From positions 26,768-90,767 of IMG/VR virus record IMGVR_UViG_3300025104_000001: 64,000 nucleotides of DNA; one strand, written 5' to 3'. The position numbers and the translations under genes were made by a program. This document shows, in pieces, positions 39,801 to 47,643 of the stretch. A model generated the notes under the pieces. That model was not told the DNA's origin and ran no database searches. It saw only the letters and a list, made by a program, of their open reading frames with translations. Each line of letters opens with the position of its first letter. The first letter of the stretch is position 1. The DNA is from a virus.

Positions 39801-42491
39801 TTAGGTGTAAACCAAACCCATTGATTGATCTCTGAAACCCGAAAAGTAGGTCCTCAGATCGGGTGTTGATTTCTTCTGACCTCTATTGCCGTTAGGGTTG
39901 TATGAAATATGTATCACCGGATTTCTTCCATGATATTCGAGAATCATTTGGTCGAATGCTGGAAGGATCTTAGAGATTTCTTGAATACGGTGAACATATT
40001 GTTCTTTAGGCAATCCTGGGAATTGAATATCAACTGCCTGACCCTTAGGATGTTGAGAATTGCCGTTCGACCCCATATTTCGTAATCCTGATGTAATAAT
40101 GAATTCGTTTCCGTAGCGTGATCTAATTGGCTCTAGAACGTTTTTAGCCAAAGCGCTTAGGTTATCGAAAATCTCACATTTCGTTAGACCACCTTGCTCC
40201 TTCAATGAAACCTTAGAAAACACTGGGCTTGTGGTCAAATCTGCCAATTTGTAATTGGTGCTGATTTGATCGCTTCCTTTTGGATCATCGCCCGGGCACT
40301 TTGTTTCTTTCTTATCAGGCTCTGCCTTCTCTAGCTTCTCTATTTCAGGATCGGGTTCTGTCTGTGTTGATTTCATTGTGCCATCGGGTTGTCTGGCTGG
40401 GGGCGACGCCTGTGATGCCGGTGGAATAGCACCGCTAGCTTGGGCTGCTTGAATTGCCTCTGCCTCGGATTCAACACTTTGAACAGGAACTTCCTCATCA
40501 TCGTCATAAACTTCAACTGTAATTTTACCAACAGCATAATCTCCTGCGGAAATATTTTGAGGGAACCAAGAACAGTTCATCAGAATGTTACTTGCGCCTT
40601 CGTGCAAGTTACCACTTGAACCAACGTGCATATCGCCATTGGAAATGATGAACGCTTGACCTTCTGCACCGATGTGAAGGTTTGAACCTGTTTTGATTGT
40701 CATATCGCCATCTGATTCCATGTTTAGGACGCCTTTGGAATAGATGTTTGTGTCGCCCATCACCGTGATATTGCAGGTGCCACCCACGTAGATGTTTCTG
40801 TCAGCAACAGTGACTTCAAATTGATCCTTGACACTCTTATAAACAACCGTGCCGTCAGGATGGAATTCAACAAACGAACCCGCTCTATGATAAATGTGGA
40901 TACGTTCAGCATCGGGCGTGTCGTCGTATTCAACAGTGTGGCCCGACTCTGATTGATAAACGTGGTTCAAAGGATATTTTGCAGCGTAAGGTGATTTTGG
41001 TTCGTCCCATGAACCACCACCCGCTGTACCTACGCCTTTGATTAGAGTTTGTTCTTTTGCCTTAACAATCGTCTGATCGATTTTCTCGTTTCGTGCAAGT
41101 CTAGAAACGTCTTGTTCATTTATCCATTTCTTACGAGGATAGACTTCAAATGGGTCTTGGAATCCTGGCTTGTCGTTTTTCTCTATTGTCCGAGGTTCGG
41201 TTACACCGGATGCGGGAATCGGTTTTGGTTGGCCTGAAGTTGTGGATTCCCCCACTGGTTTTCCTAGGTTTGATTGTTGGGCTTGTTGTTTCTTCTTGAT
41301 TGCCTCAACGTCTTCCTTAGCTATCGGCCCGTCATCGCCGGCAAATTCAACTAGACGAGCCTTTTCACGTTCAGCTCTTTTCTTCACACCTTCCCTGATA
41401 TTTGGAGAGCTGCTCCTGAAGTCCTTATCTATGTTCTTGATCTTGTCATCTTGGACTGCCGCAACAATCTCAGCATCTGTCATTGATGATATGTCTTTGC
41501 CAGCTAATGCTCGTTTGATAACACGGCCACTACCATATTGGGTGGATGTAGAGAAAACCATTTCCTGAACAGCAGGGCCTCGGTTTGTCAAGTCGATGCC
41601 GTCTTTTCTCAAGATGTTCAGTGTTGGTGTATAGTTATTGTCTACAATAAACTGGCGTTGGGCGTCCTCGAACCCTTTGGGATCTCTAGCTGCAACCTCT
41701 TTCCATTTAGCATCGAAAGCGGGTGTGCCGGGAACTAATCCAGCAAAGTCTTGTTTGTACTTGGACCCGTCTATGAAACGCTTTACTGGAGAATTGTTTG
41801 CTCTACTGCTCTTTGGGCCATCTGCTCCCATGTATGATGCAAGCTGATACTTGCCGTATGATGCTCCACCTAGGTCGCCTGACGCTTTGCCTTTGTAATC
41901 GTTGATTGCATCAATTCGACCGTTAGATTCGAATTGGCTTGTTAGCTGACCAACCTTGTAATCAGCTTTCTTTTCCTTGGATGGTAAAGCAACTCCATCT
42001 ACCTGATTAAGGACGTTGCCTGTTCTAGTTTTTACGGGATTGCCTGAACCGTCCAAGACAACGTTGCCCGAACCGTCTTTCAGAATTCCGCCCGAAGAAT
42101 CGGTTTCGTCAGATTCTATCGATGTGAGGTCTTTGAGACCTTCATATCTTGTTCCGGCAGTTCCTGGGTATTGATCTGAGAATTTCTGTCCTTTTTCTTC
42201 TGGTATGCCAGCCAGAGTTCCCAACATGATTGGTTCTTGAAATGAACCTTCATCACGAAAAATACAAACAACCCAAGTTCCTTCAACCGGACCTGTAGGT
42301 GAGAACCCAATACCTGAAACCCCTGCAGACGTAATAGGCTGCAAAGGGAACGCCCATGGTAAATCTTTAGTAGGAAGCAAAACGGTATCCTCTGTATGAA
42401 TACCCATTATCCGAACCTTGCAGCGACCCAATTTCAAAGGGTCGGCTCGTGATTCTACAACACCATAATAGAATTTGTTTCCACTAATCAT
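39801..42491 (-). CDS. gp5: Baseplate hub spike, T4 gp5-like, with two wall-hydrolase domains
   Basis: Central tail spike that pierces the envelope. The N-terminal OB-fold (KFYYGVVESRADPLKLGRCK, then VRIMGIH) is as in T4 gp5. About residues 165-385 form a hydrolase domain (SYGKYQLASYMG, FIVDNNYTPTLNIL) of the tail/VgrG muramidase type, different from T4's lysozyme. About 495-680 form a beta-helix with repeated short strands (NIYVGGTCNITVMGDTNIYS). The C-terminus is an M15-type peptidase (SGLRNMGSNGNSQHPKGQAV, DIQF, HISY) with the HxxxxxxD...H zinc site. At 896 residues it is far longer than T4 gp5 (575). Confidence 0.88.
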   Translation of the reverse strand: MISGNKFYYGVVESRADPLKLGRCKVRIMGIHTEDTVLLPTKDLPWAFPLQPITSAGVSGIGFSPTGPVEGTWVVCIFRDEGSFQEPIMLGTLAGIPEEKGQKFSDQYPGTAGTRYEGLKDLTSIESDETDSSGGILKDGSGNVVLDGSGNPVKTRTGNVLNQVDGVALPSKEKKADYKVGQLTSQFESNGRIDAINDYKGKASGDLGGASYGKYQLASYMGADGPKSSRANNSPVKRFIDGSKYKQDFAGLVPGTPAFDAKWKEVAARDPKGFEDAQRQFIVDNNYTPTLNILRKDGIDLTNRGPAVQEMVFSTSTQYGSGRVIKRALAGKDISSMTDAEIVAAVQDDKIKNIDKDFRSSSPNIREGVKKRAEREKARLVEFAGDDGPIAKEDVEAIKKKQQAQQSNLGKPVGESTTSGQPKPIPASGVTEPRTIEKNDKPGFQDPFEVYPRKKWINEQDVSRLARNEKIDQTIVKAKEQTLIKGVGTAGGGSWDEPKSPYAAKYPLNHVYQSESGHTVEYDDTPDAERIHIYHRAGSFVEFHPDGTVVYKSVKDQFEVTVADRNIYVGGTCNITVMGDTNIYSKGVLNMESDGDMTIKTGSNLHIGAEGQAFIISNGDMHVGSSGNLHEGASNILMNCSWFPQNISAGDYAVGKITVEVYDDDEEVPVQSVESEAEAIQAAQASGAIPPASQASPPARQPDGTMKSTQTEPDPEIEKLEKAEPDKKETKCPGDDPKGSDQISTNYKLADLTTSPVFSKVSLKEQGGLTKCEIFDNLSALAKNVLEPIRSRYGNEFIITSGLRNMGSNGNSQHPKGQAVDIQFPGLPKEQYVHRIQEISKILPAFDQMILEYHGRNPVIHISYNPNGNRGQKKSTPDLRTYFSGFRDQSMGLVYT

Positions 42492-43726
42492 TAGCTTTTC
42501 CTCGAGTCTTTAACCGCTTCAACAGACATGTGAAAGTCTTGTGCTTTAAAAATGTAACGAATAGCCGTAACTAAATATTTTCCTGATAACAATTTATCTT
42601 CGGAGTTATCTTTGTTCTCCGTAGTAATCATTTTTGTCTGTAGGAACTTCATATCTATGACATCACCGACCTTCATCTTTCTATGACCGAAGGCCAAGAA
42701 ACGAATCTTCAGATTTGAAAATTGTCTCATTGCAGACAGCTTGGTTTGGATTGAATCGTAGTAATATGTTTGTGTGGCTGAATGAACGTTTCTAGTTTCT
42801 GGTTTGATGATAACTTCAGAGCCAAAAACATCTCGTCTTGATTTCAATGAGACACCAAAGCCGTTCTGATCTGCAACACCAATCAATGCATCATTCAATT
42901 TACCTTTATTGTCACTTTCAATCTCAAATCGCTTCTTGACATATTTCTTTCTGATCAAATCGTTTGTCCAAAGGGTTGTGTAGTTTTCCGTTACGCCCTT
43001 AATGGTGTCGCCCATGTTGACAATTTCATATTCTCGAATATTGGATGGGTCTTTCGCAGCAAAGCTTTTGCCTGCGGGTTCATATCGGTATTCAAAAACT
43101 GGACTTGCTGTAATCAATTTCTCTACACTTTTGAAATTGTAACCTTTCATCGTCTCGTAGAAAAGAAAATAACTTCCACCAGACTCTGCCGATATACTTC
43201 TACCAGCATACCAGTTAATACCCTCGAACGGAGTCCAACTAGGCATTACGAATTTAAATGAACCGCTTGTAGATTCAACTTCAAAAGGTTTTTCGCTTCC
43301 AATGTATTGGCTAAACAATTGCTTAACTGCTTCTGAATTGGTGCCTTCAATTGCGCTATACACCCTGGTGTGTTCATTCAGAACACTTTCAAACGAAATG
43401 AAATGTAGTTTGTAAACTTCAGATGTTGGGTTATTTTTCAAACGACTTGAAACAGAGTAAACATAAAACTCTTTGATTTCAACCTCATCGCTTCCAGGTT
43501 CGGCAAAAATTTCAATTGTCAATTTCTCGTTGCCTGTTAGGTTCATCAAATCGGATGCACCAACATTATCTACCATTAACAATTCGCCAGATAGGCTATT
43601 TGAAAACAAATCCTCGAAAATGCTAATTTCAGAAACAAAAGACGTGATGTTGAATTCTTTCCCGTCTTTGTTTTTCAGCTTAACTGATCTATATGTGCCT
43701 AGAAACGGAATTGTTAATTCAGACAT
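42491..43726 (-). CDS. gp27: Baseplate hub protein, T4 gp27-like
   Basis: Trimeric hub connecting the gp5 spike with the tail tube. ITSFVSEISIFEDLFSNSLS, GELLMVDNVGASDLMNLTGN and IFAEPGSDEV follow the gp27 N-terminal tube-like domain; the C-terminus has LSGKYLVTAIRYIF. At 411 residues (T4 391) and with gp5 immediately downstream (1-bp overlap), the assignment is firm. Confidence 0.88.
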   Translation of the reverse strand: MSELTIPFLGTYRSVKLKNKDGKEFNITSFVSEISIFEDLFSNSLSGELLMVDNVGASDLMNLTGNEKLTIEIFAEPGSDEVEIKEFYVYSVSSRLKNNPTSEVYKLHFISFESVLNEHTRVYSAIEGTNSEAVKQLFSQYIGSEKPFEVESTSGSFKFVMPSWTPFEGINWYAGRSISAESGGSYFLFYETMKGYNFKSVEKLITASPVFEYRYEPAGKSFAAKDPSNIREYEIVNMGDTIKGVTENYTTLWTNDLIRKKYVKKRFEIESDNKGKLNDALIGVADQNGFGVSLKSRRDVFGSEVIIKPETRNVHSATQTYYYDSIQTKLSAMRQFSNLKIRFLAFGHRKMKVGDVIDMKFLQTKMITTENKDNSEDKLLSGKYLVTAIRYIFKAQDFHMSVEAVKDSRKS

Positions 43727-44285
43727 TAGTGCCTCTCAATTTTTTCTCAACGTCAATTAAAAATGAAGGCATATATTCTTTTCTAATTGCTCTGATGATT
43801 CTCTTTGAATCGTTCACCGATTCCTCATGTTCGGCATTAGAAACAGGATAATATGTTGTGGGATCAATTATATCAAATTCAGGATCCGAATCTACTGTTC
43901 CGAAAGGGCGTTTATTGATCATTATCTGGTTCGCCCTCAAATCTGCCACTTGACCGTTTCTAACATAATGATGGGTGGCGCCTGGATTATCATATTTCTT
44001 CTTGATGAATACATCAATGCTTCTTGTGTCCATTAACCATTCATTAGGATCAACAATATCATTAACCAAATATAAAGTCCAGAATAAATCAGAACGACCA
44101 TACAATTTATGGGCAATAACGTCTGCTCTTTCTGCAGAGTTTAATGTCAAGGTCGTTAGAAACGTAGGGCTATCTCGTAGAGATTCTAATATTCTTAGCT
44201 TTATGAAAATATCTCTAAAGAAGAAATAATCATCGTCACCTTCAAACAAATAACTTTGTAATGGGAGCTTTCTAAACAATTTCAT
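43719..44285 (-). CDS. gp53: Baseplate wedge protein, T4 gp53-like
   Basis: Wedge-to-hub connector. The N-terminal half has LTLNSAERADVIAHKLYGRS and DLFWTLYLVNDIVDPNEW, the LysM-like pattern of gp53. The 188-residue length fits (T4 196). It overlaps gp27 by 8 bp and gp48 by 4 bp. Confidence 0.88.
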   Translation of the reverse strand: MKLFRKLPLQSYLFEGDDDYFFFRDIFIKLRILESLRDSPTFLTTLTLNSAERADVIAHKLYGRSDLFWTLYLVNDIVDPNEWLMDTRSIDVFIKKKYDNPGATHHYVRNGQVADLRANQIMINKRPFGTVDSDPEFDIIDPTTYYPVSNAEHEESVNDSKRIIRAIRKEYMPSFLIDVEKKLRGTNV

Positions 44286-45370
44286 CTAGCAACTCCTTCA
44301 AGGTTATTGTTATTTTTGAAACGATCTCTGTGTAGGAATTCCATTTCAGTAAATTGCATTGTGACTTCCCAAGCAACGGGCGCTCCGTTATAATTGGTCG
44401 CAACCCACTGGCCAGCGCCTGTGTAGTTGATAATCATATTGGTCAAGGCGCAAGTGGATGTTCGGTATAGCCATTTATTTTCTTGAGCACCATGCATGAA
44501 TGTTATATCGAACATCGCGGGGAACAAATAGAAGTTACCGCTTGTACTTTGGTCAAGCTCTGGATACATATATAGCTTCATTTTTTCCAAAAGGAAATGT
44601 AGCTTGATTGCCTCGGCTGCTGATTTAGGAATGAATTTCCATTGGAAGTTGAATGAACGATTATTGACACCATCAAACAAGAATTCGTTTCTAGGGTTAG
44701 GTGCTCTTTTTGTCAATAGCTTAAGGTTTGTTTTTGCGCCTTCCAAATCTATCTGCTCTAACAATCCAGCAATACCTGAAGCCGCACCCAATGACATTGC
44801 CTTTGCTGCCTTTGTAGCAGATTCAGAAACTGTTCCGGGGTTATTCAAAAATTCATCACCCATAGCAACCATAGCTGAAACCAAACCGCCTTCTGCTTTT
44901 GACCACATTGTTGAGTGATCGGTTACAATTGAATCGGGCATAGGCAATGCGATGATTTCGCTTAGCTTTTTCAAAACAGGAGAACCTGCAACGCTTGTGT
45001 TTCTCAATTGACCTTCAGGACCCATATTTTGAGCCATTCGAGGACCTTCACCTTCAACGAATGTGACTTCTTTGTCAGAGTCTCCTCTGACGCCCGAAAG
45101 CCCTTTACCGGTGTCAAGCATATAGACTTCAAATTTCACATAATAAGAATTAGCAGCAGAACCCAAATCATCAGGGAACCAAGCAGCCCCCTCCCAAGTG
45201 AAATTACTTTCGGTGCTTCCAGAATTGGGGTCTTCTGGAATTTGCGAAAAAATTTGCTCTGCGGGCTCTTGTGCAAGTTGACTTAATTCGCCAGTATTGA
45301 CGTTCAACGCCTCCCTAATATTGAAATCTCTGCCACCATCTATGATGCTTTGTGGATTGATAGTCGCCAT
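44282..45370 (-). CDS. gp48: Baseplate tail-tube cap, T4 gp48-like
   Basis: Caps the baseplate and starts the tail tube. Strong markers: NPRNEFLFDGVNNRSFNFQW, KFIPKSAAEAIKLHFLLEK, TSGNFYLFPAMFDITFMHGA, WLYRTSTCALTNMIINYTGA and APVAWEVTMQFTEMEFLHRD, all typical of gp48. 362 residues (T4 364). Preceded by an AATAAATA late box on its strand, 37 bp upstream. Confidence 0.9.
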   Translation of the reverse strand: MATINPQSIIDGGRDFNIREALNVNTGELSQLAQEPAEQIFSQIPEDPNSGSTESNFTWEGAAWFPDDLGSAANSYYVKFEVYMLDTGKGLSGVRGDSDKEVTFVEGEGPRMAQNMGPEGQLRNTSVAGSPVLKKLSEIIALPMPDSIVTDHSTMWSKAEGGLVSAMVAMGDEFLNNPGTVSESATKAAKAMSLGAASGIAGLLEQIDLEGAKTNLKLLTKRAPNPRNEFLFDGVNNRSFNFQWKFIPKSAAEAIKLHFLLEKMKLYMYPELDQSTSGNFYLFPAMFDITFMHGAQENKWLYRTSTCALTNMIINYTGAGQWVATNYNGAPVAWEVTMQFTEMEFLHRDRFKNNNNLEGVAR

Positions 45371-45387
45371 TCTGGTGTTCTCTTTAG

Positions 45388-45414
45388 TATAAATATATTG
45401 ATGAAGTATTTATT
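45388..45414. promoter_or_regulatory. Divergent pair of late promoters
   Basis: TATAAATA on the plus strand (45388-45395, for gp4) and AATAAATA on the minus strand (45414-45407, for gp48) lie 11 bp apart in the 52-bp divergent gap. Confidence 0.75.
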
Positions 45415-45422
45415 GAGAATCC

Positions 45423-45878
45423 ATGGCGAGAGAACCCCAACAAGGTAGATACGTATTAAGGAACCCCCAGAAATATGAAGGTGACCCCACAAACGTCATT
45501 TTTCGTTCATCCTGGGAAAAGAGATTCATGATTTTCCTAGACAATCATGACTCCATTATATCATGGAGTTCTGAAGAAGTGGTGGTGCCTTACTTTTGGG
45601 AACTAGATGGGAAGATGCATCGTTACTATCCTGATTTCATAGTGACGATGAAAACCAAACAAGGTGTTGTGAAAATGATGATTGAGATCAAACCTTATTC
45701 CCAGACAATAGCACCTACAAAAAAAGGTCGAAAGAAAGAGAAAACCTTCTTGACGGAAGTCGAGACGTACACTAAGAACGTTGCAAAGTGGAAAGCTGCT
45801 GAACTGTATTGCAAGGAGAGGAATTGGTTGTTCCGAATCATTACGGAGAAGGAATTGTTCAAGGACAAGGTATGGTAA
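45423..45878 (+). CDS. gp4: Head completion protein, T4 gp4-like (TnsA-type nuclease fold)
   Basis: Completes filled heads before tail joining. WEKRFMIFLDNHDSIISWSS, VPYFWELDGKMHRYYPDFIV and MIEIKPYSQT carry the E...D...E-x-K residues of a PD-(D/E)XK fold as in gp4, and VAKWKAAELYCKERNWLFR with TEKEL closes the family pattern. 151 residues (T4 150). It starts behind a perfect TATAAATA late box. Confidence 0.92.
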   Translation: MAREPQQGRYVLRNPQKYEGDPTNVIFRSSWEKRFMIFLDNHDSIISWSSEEVVVPYFWELDGKMHRYYPDFIVTMKTKQGVVKMMIEIKPYSQTIAPTKKGRKKEKTFLTEVETYTKNVAKWKAAELYCKERNWLFRIITEKELFKDKVW

Positions 45879-45960
45879 TATATCATCCCACCCCATCCCC
45901 CATTGATAATCTGCTATAGTTCAAAGAAATCCGTTAAGAATCAACAAGTTAAACGAGATC
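45876..45960. promoter_or_regulatory. Duplicated 85-bp regulatory element, copy B
   Basis: Near-identical to 13075-13160 in the same orientation relative to the downstream gene. It starts at the stop codon of gp4 and ends five bases before the start of the 45965 gene. Contains CATCCCCCATTGATAATCTG and CTATAGTT. Confidence 0.8.
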
Positions 45961-45964
45961 GGAA

Positions 45965-46723
45965 ATGATTGACGATTTTAAGGCTACGCTAGGCAAGCGA
46001 GGATTTGCAAAGCCAACAATGTTCAGGGTAGAGTTCACTAACATCCCTGATGTAATGAACAACACTCGAGGCACCAACGAGATTGTGAGAGACCTACACT
46101 TTTTTGCAGAGACCGCTGAATTCCCTGGCACCCAAATCCTGACACACGAGCTGCGCTACTATGACATGCCAGCTAAATTTGCATACGGCAAAGCGCATGA
46201 TGAATTGAACATCACCTTCAGACTAGATCGTGACTTCCAGGTGAAGAAATTGTTTGACGTCTGGGTAAATTCAATATATGATAGAGAAACAGGTAACATG
46301 AACTACAAGGTTGACTATTCTGGTAGCTTACAGATTTATCAGATTATGGAGAACGGTGTTTCAAGCTATGCTATTGAGTTAGAAGACGTATTTCCTACAC
46401 AAATCGGTCAGATTTCATTGGGTTGGGATCAAAGTGGATCCTATTCTCGTTTGCCCGTAACATTCACTTTCAAAAGAATGAGAACTGTTGCAAACAAGAC
46501 AATCTTCAGAAGACCAACCTTCGGTTCAGTTGCAGGAGGTTCAGGCGTGGGTTCAATTTCAAGCGGTTTGCTGAATGCTGAAAGAACAATTAATGAACCA
46601 TTGAGCAACATGAAATCTGAATTGGCCTCTATGCTTGATGATGGCTTGGGAGCATTTAGACAAATCTCAGTTATGGATAAAACACAACTGGGAGGATTGT
46701 TCGGCGGTTTCGATTTTGTTTAA
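45965..46723 (+). CDS. Tail tube-fold protein (gp54 initiator or gp19-like)
   Basis: MFRVEFTNIPDVM, ETAEFPGTQILTHELRYYDM and LPVTFTFKRMRTVANKTIFR show the beta-barrel tube fold shared by T4 gp19 and gp54. At 252 residues it is longer than gp19 (163) and shorter than gp54 (320); the C-terminal 70-residue glycine/serine- and helix-rich extension favours the tube initiator gp54. Its upstream region is the duplicated 85-bp element rather than a TATAAATA box. Confidence 0.75.
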   Translation: MIDDFKATLGKRGFAKPTMFRVEFTNIPDVMNNTRGTNEIVRDLHFFAETAEFPGTQILTHELRYYDMPAKFAYGKAHDELNITFRLDRDFQVKKLFDVWVNSIYDRETGNMNYKVDYSGSLQIYQIMENGVSSYAIELEDVFPTQIGQISLGWDQSGSYSRLPVTFTFKRMRTVANKTIFRRPTFGSVAGGSGVGSISSGLLNAERTINEPLSNMKSELASMLDDGLGAFRQISVMDKTQLGGLFGGFDFV

Positions 46724-46762
46724 GATATAGATATATGAAGAACATTAGCTAAGAGGATTGCT

Positions 46763-47458
46763 ATGGCGCTACCAAAAATTGAAAGTCCTACATTCACTAC
46801 AAAACTTCCGACAGGCGAAGATTTGAAGTTTCGACCATTCACTGTTAAGGAACAGAAGAATCTCCTGATTATTGCAGAGGGTGGTTCAGAGAAAGATATT
46901 GTTGAAGGTATTGTTGAATTGGTGACAAATTGCACATTCGGTAAAATTGATTGGCTAAAACAACCTACGGTCAATTTGGAATATGCATTCTTGCATATTC
47001 GTTCCAAGTCTGTGGGTGAGGTTGTTGAAATGACATATCAGTGTAAAGCCGCACATGATGGGAAAACGTGTAATCAGAAGAACTTCATCGAGGTTGATGT
47101 TAGAACCGCGACCCATGAACCTTTCCCTGAAAGCACAATCAAGATTACAGATTCAATCTCTATCACGTTTGACCATGTTACAGTCAAAGATGTACTGGAT
47201 ATGATGAACGGTCTAACAAGCGAACAGTTGTTGTATGCGAAGACCAAAATGGTTATCCACGGTGATGAGGTAATTACAGAATTCAACAAAGACGAATTCA
47301 AAGAGTTTGTCGATTCATTTCCACCTGATGCTTCAGAACGAGTTGATGCATTTTTCCGAAATCAACCCACATTGGTTCTGAAGCCTAAGACTAAATGCAC
47401 CAAATGCGGCGAAGAATCATTTATTGAATTGAAAGGCGTTCTAAATTTTTTCGGATAA
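46763..47458 (+). CDS. gp26: Baseplate hub assembly protein, T4 gp26-like
   Basis: TTKLPTGEDLKFRPFTVKEQ with KNLLIIAEG opens as the T4 baseplate protein gp26 family does. It ends with a CxxC knuckle (CTKCGEESFIEL). It is just upstream of the tape measure gene, the position of lambda's G/GT tail chaperones. The last codons before the TAA contain AAATTTT in the phase A AAT TTT, a classical -1 slippery heptamer. The -1 frame then stays open to 47643, so a longer gp26 fusion product is likely. Confidence 0.85.
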   Translation: MALPKIESPTFTTKLPTGEDLKFRPFTVKEQKNLLIIAEGGSEKDIVEGIVELVTNCTFGKIDWLKQPTVNLEYAFLHIRSKSVGEVVEMTYQCKAAHDGKTCNQKNFIEVDVRTATHEPFPESTIKITDSISITFDHVTVKDVLDMMNGLTSEQLLYAKTKMVIHGDEVITEFNKDEFKEFVDSFPPDASERVDAFFRNQPTLVLKPKTKCTKCGEESFIELKGVLNFFG

Positions 47459-47643
47459 TTCTCGGTCATGAGCCATTGAGTGTAATGTATAAGCTCAATT
47501 TCCAATTGATGCAGTTACACAAATACTCATTGACCGAGATTGAAAGTATGATTCCTTTTGAACGAGAAATTTACTTGGCTATGTTGGCGAAACACATTAG
47601 AGAAGAGAACGAACGGATTAAAAATGCCAAACGAAGAAAGTAA
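47443..47643 (+). CDS. Probable -1 frameshift extension of gp26 (GT-like), also readable as small gene from 47485
   Basis: After slippage at A AAT TTT (47443-47449), the -1 frame reads FFRIILGHEPLSVMYKLNF and QLMQLHKYSLTEIESMIPFE, then REIYLAMLAKHIREENERIK, ending at TAA 47643. An ATG at 47485 inside it could start a free 52-aa protein but has no good ribosome site. The PFEREIY pattern resembles small proteins following gp26 in other T4-like phages. It is most likely a tail assembly chaperone extension. Confidence 0.65.
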   Translation, partial: KFFRIILGHEPLSVMYKLNFQLMQLHKYSLTEIESMIPFEREIYLAMLAKHIREENERIKNAKRRK

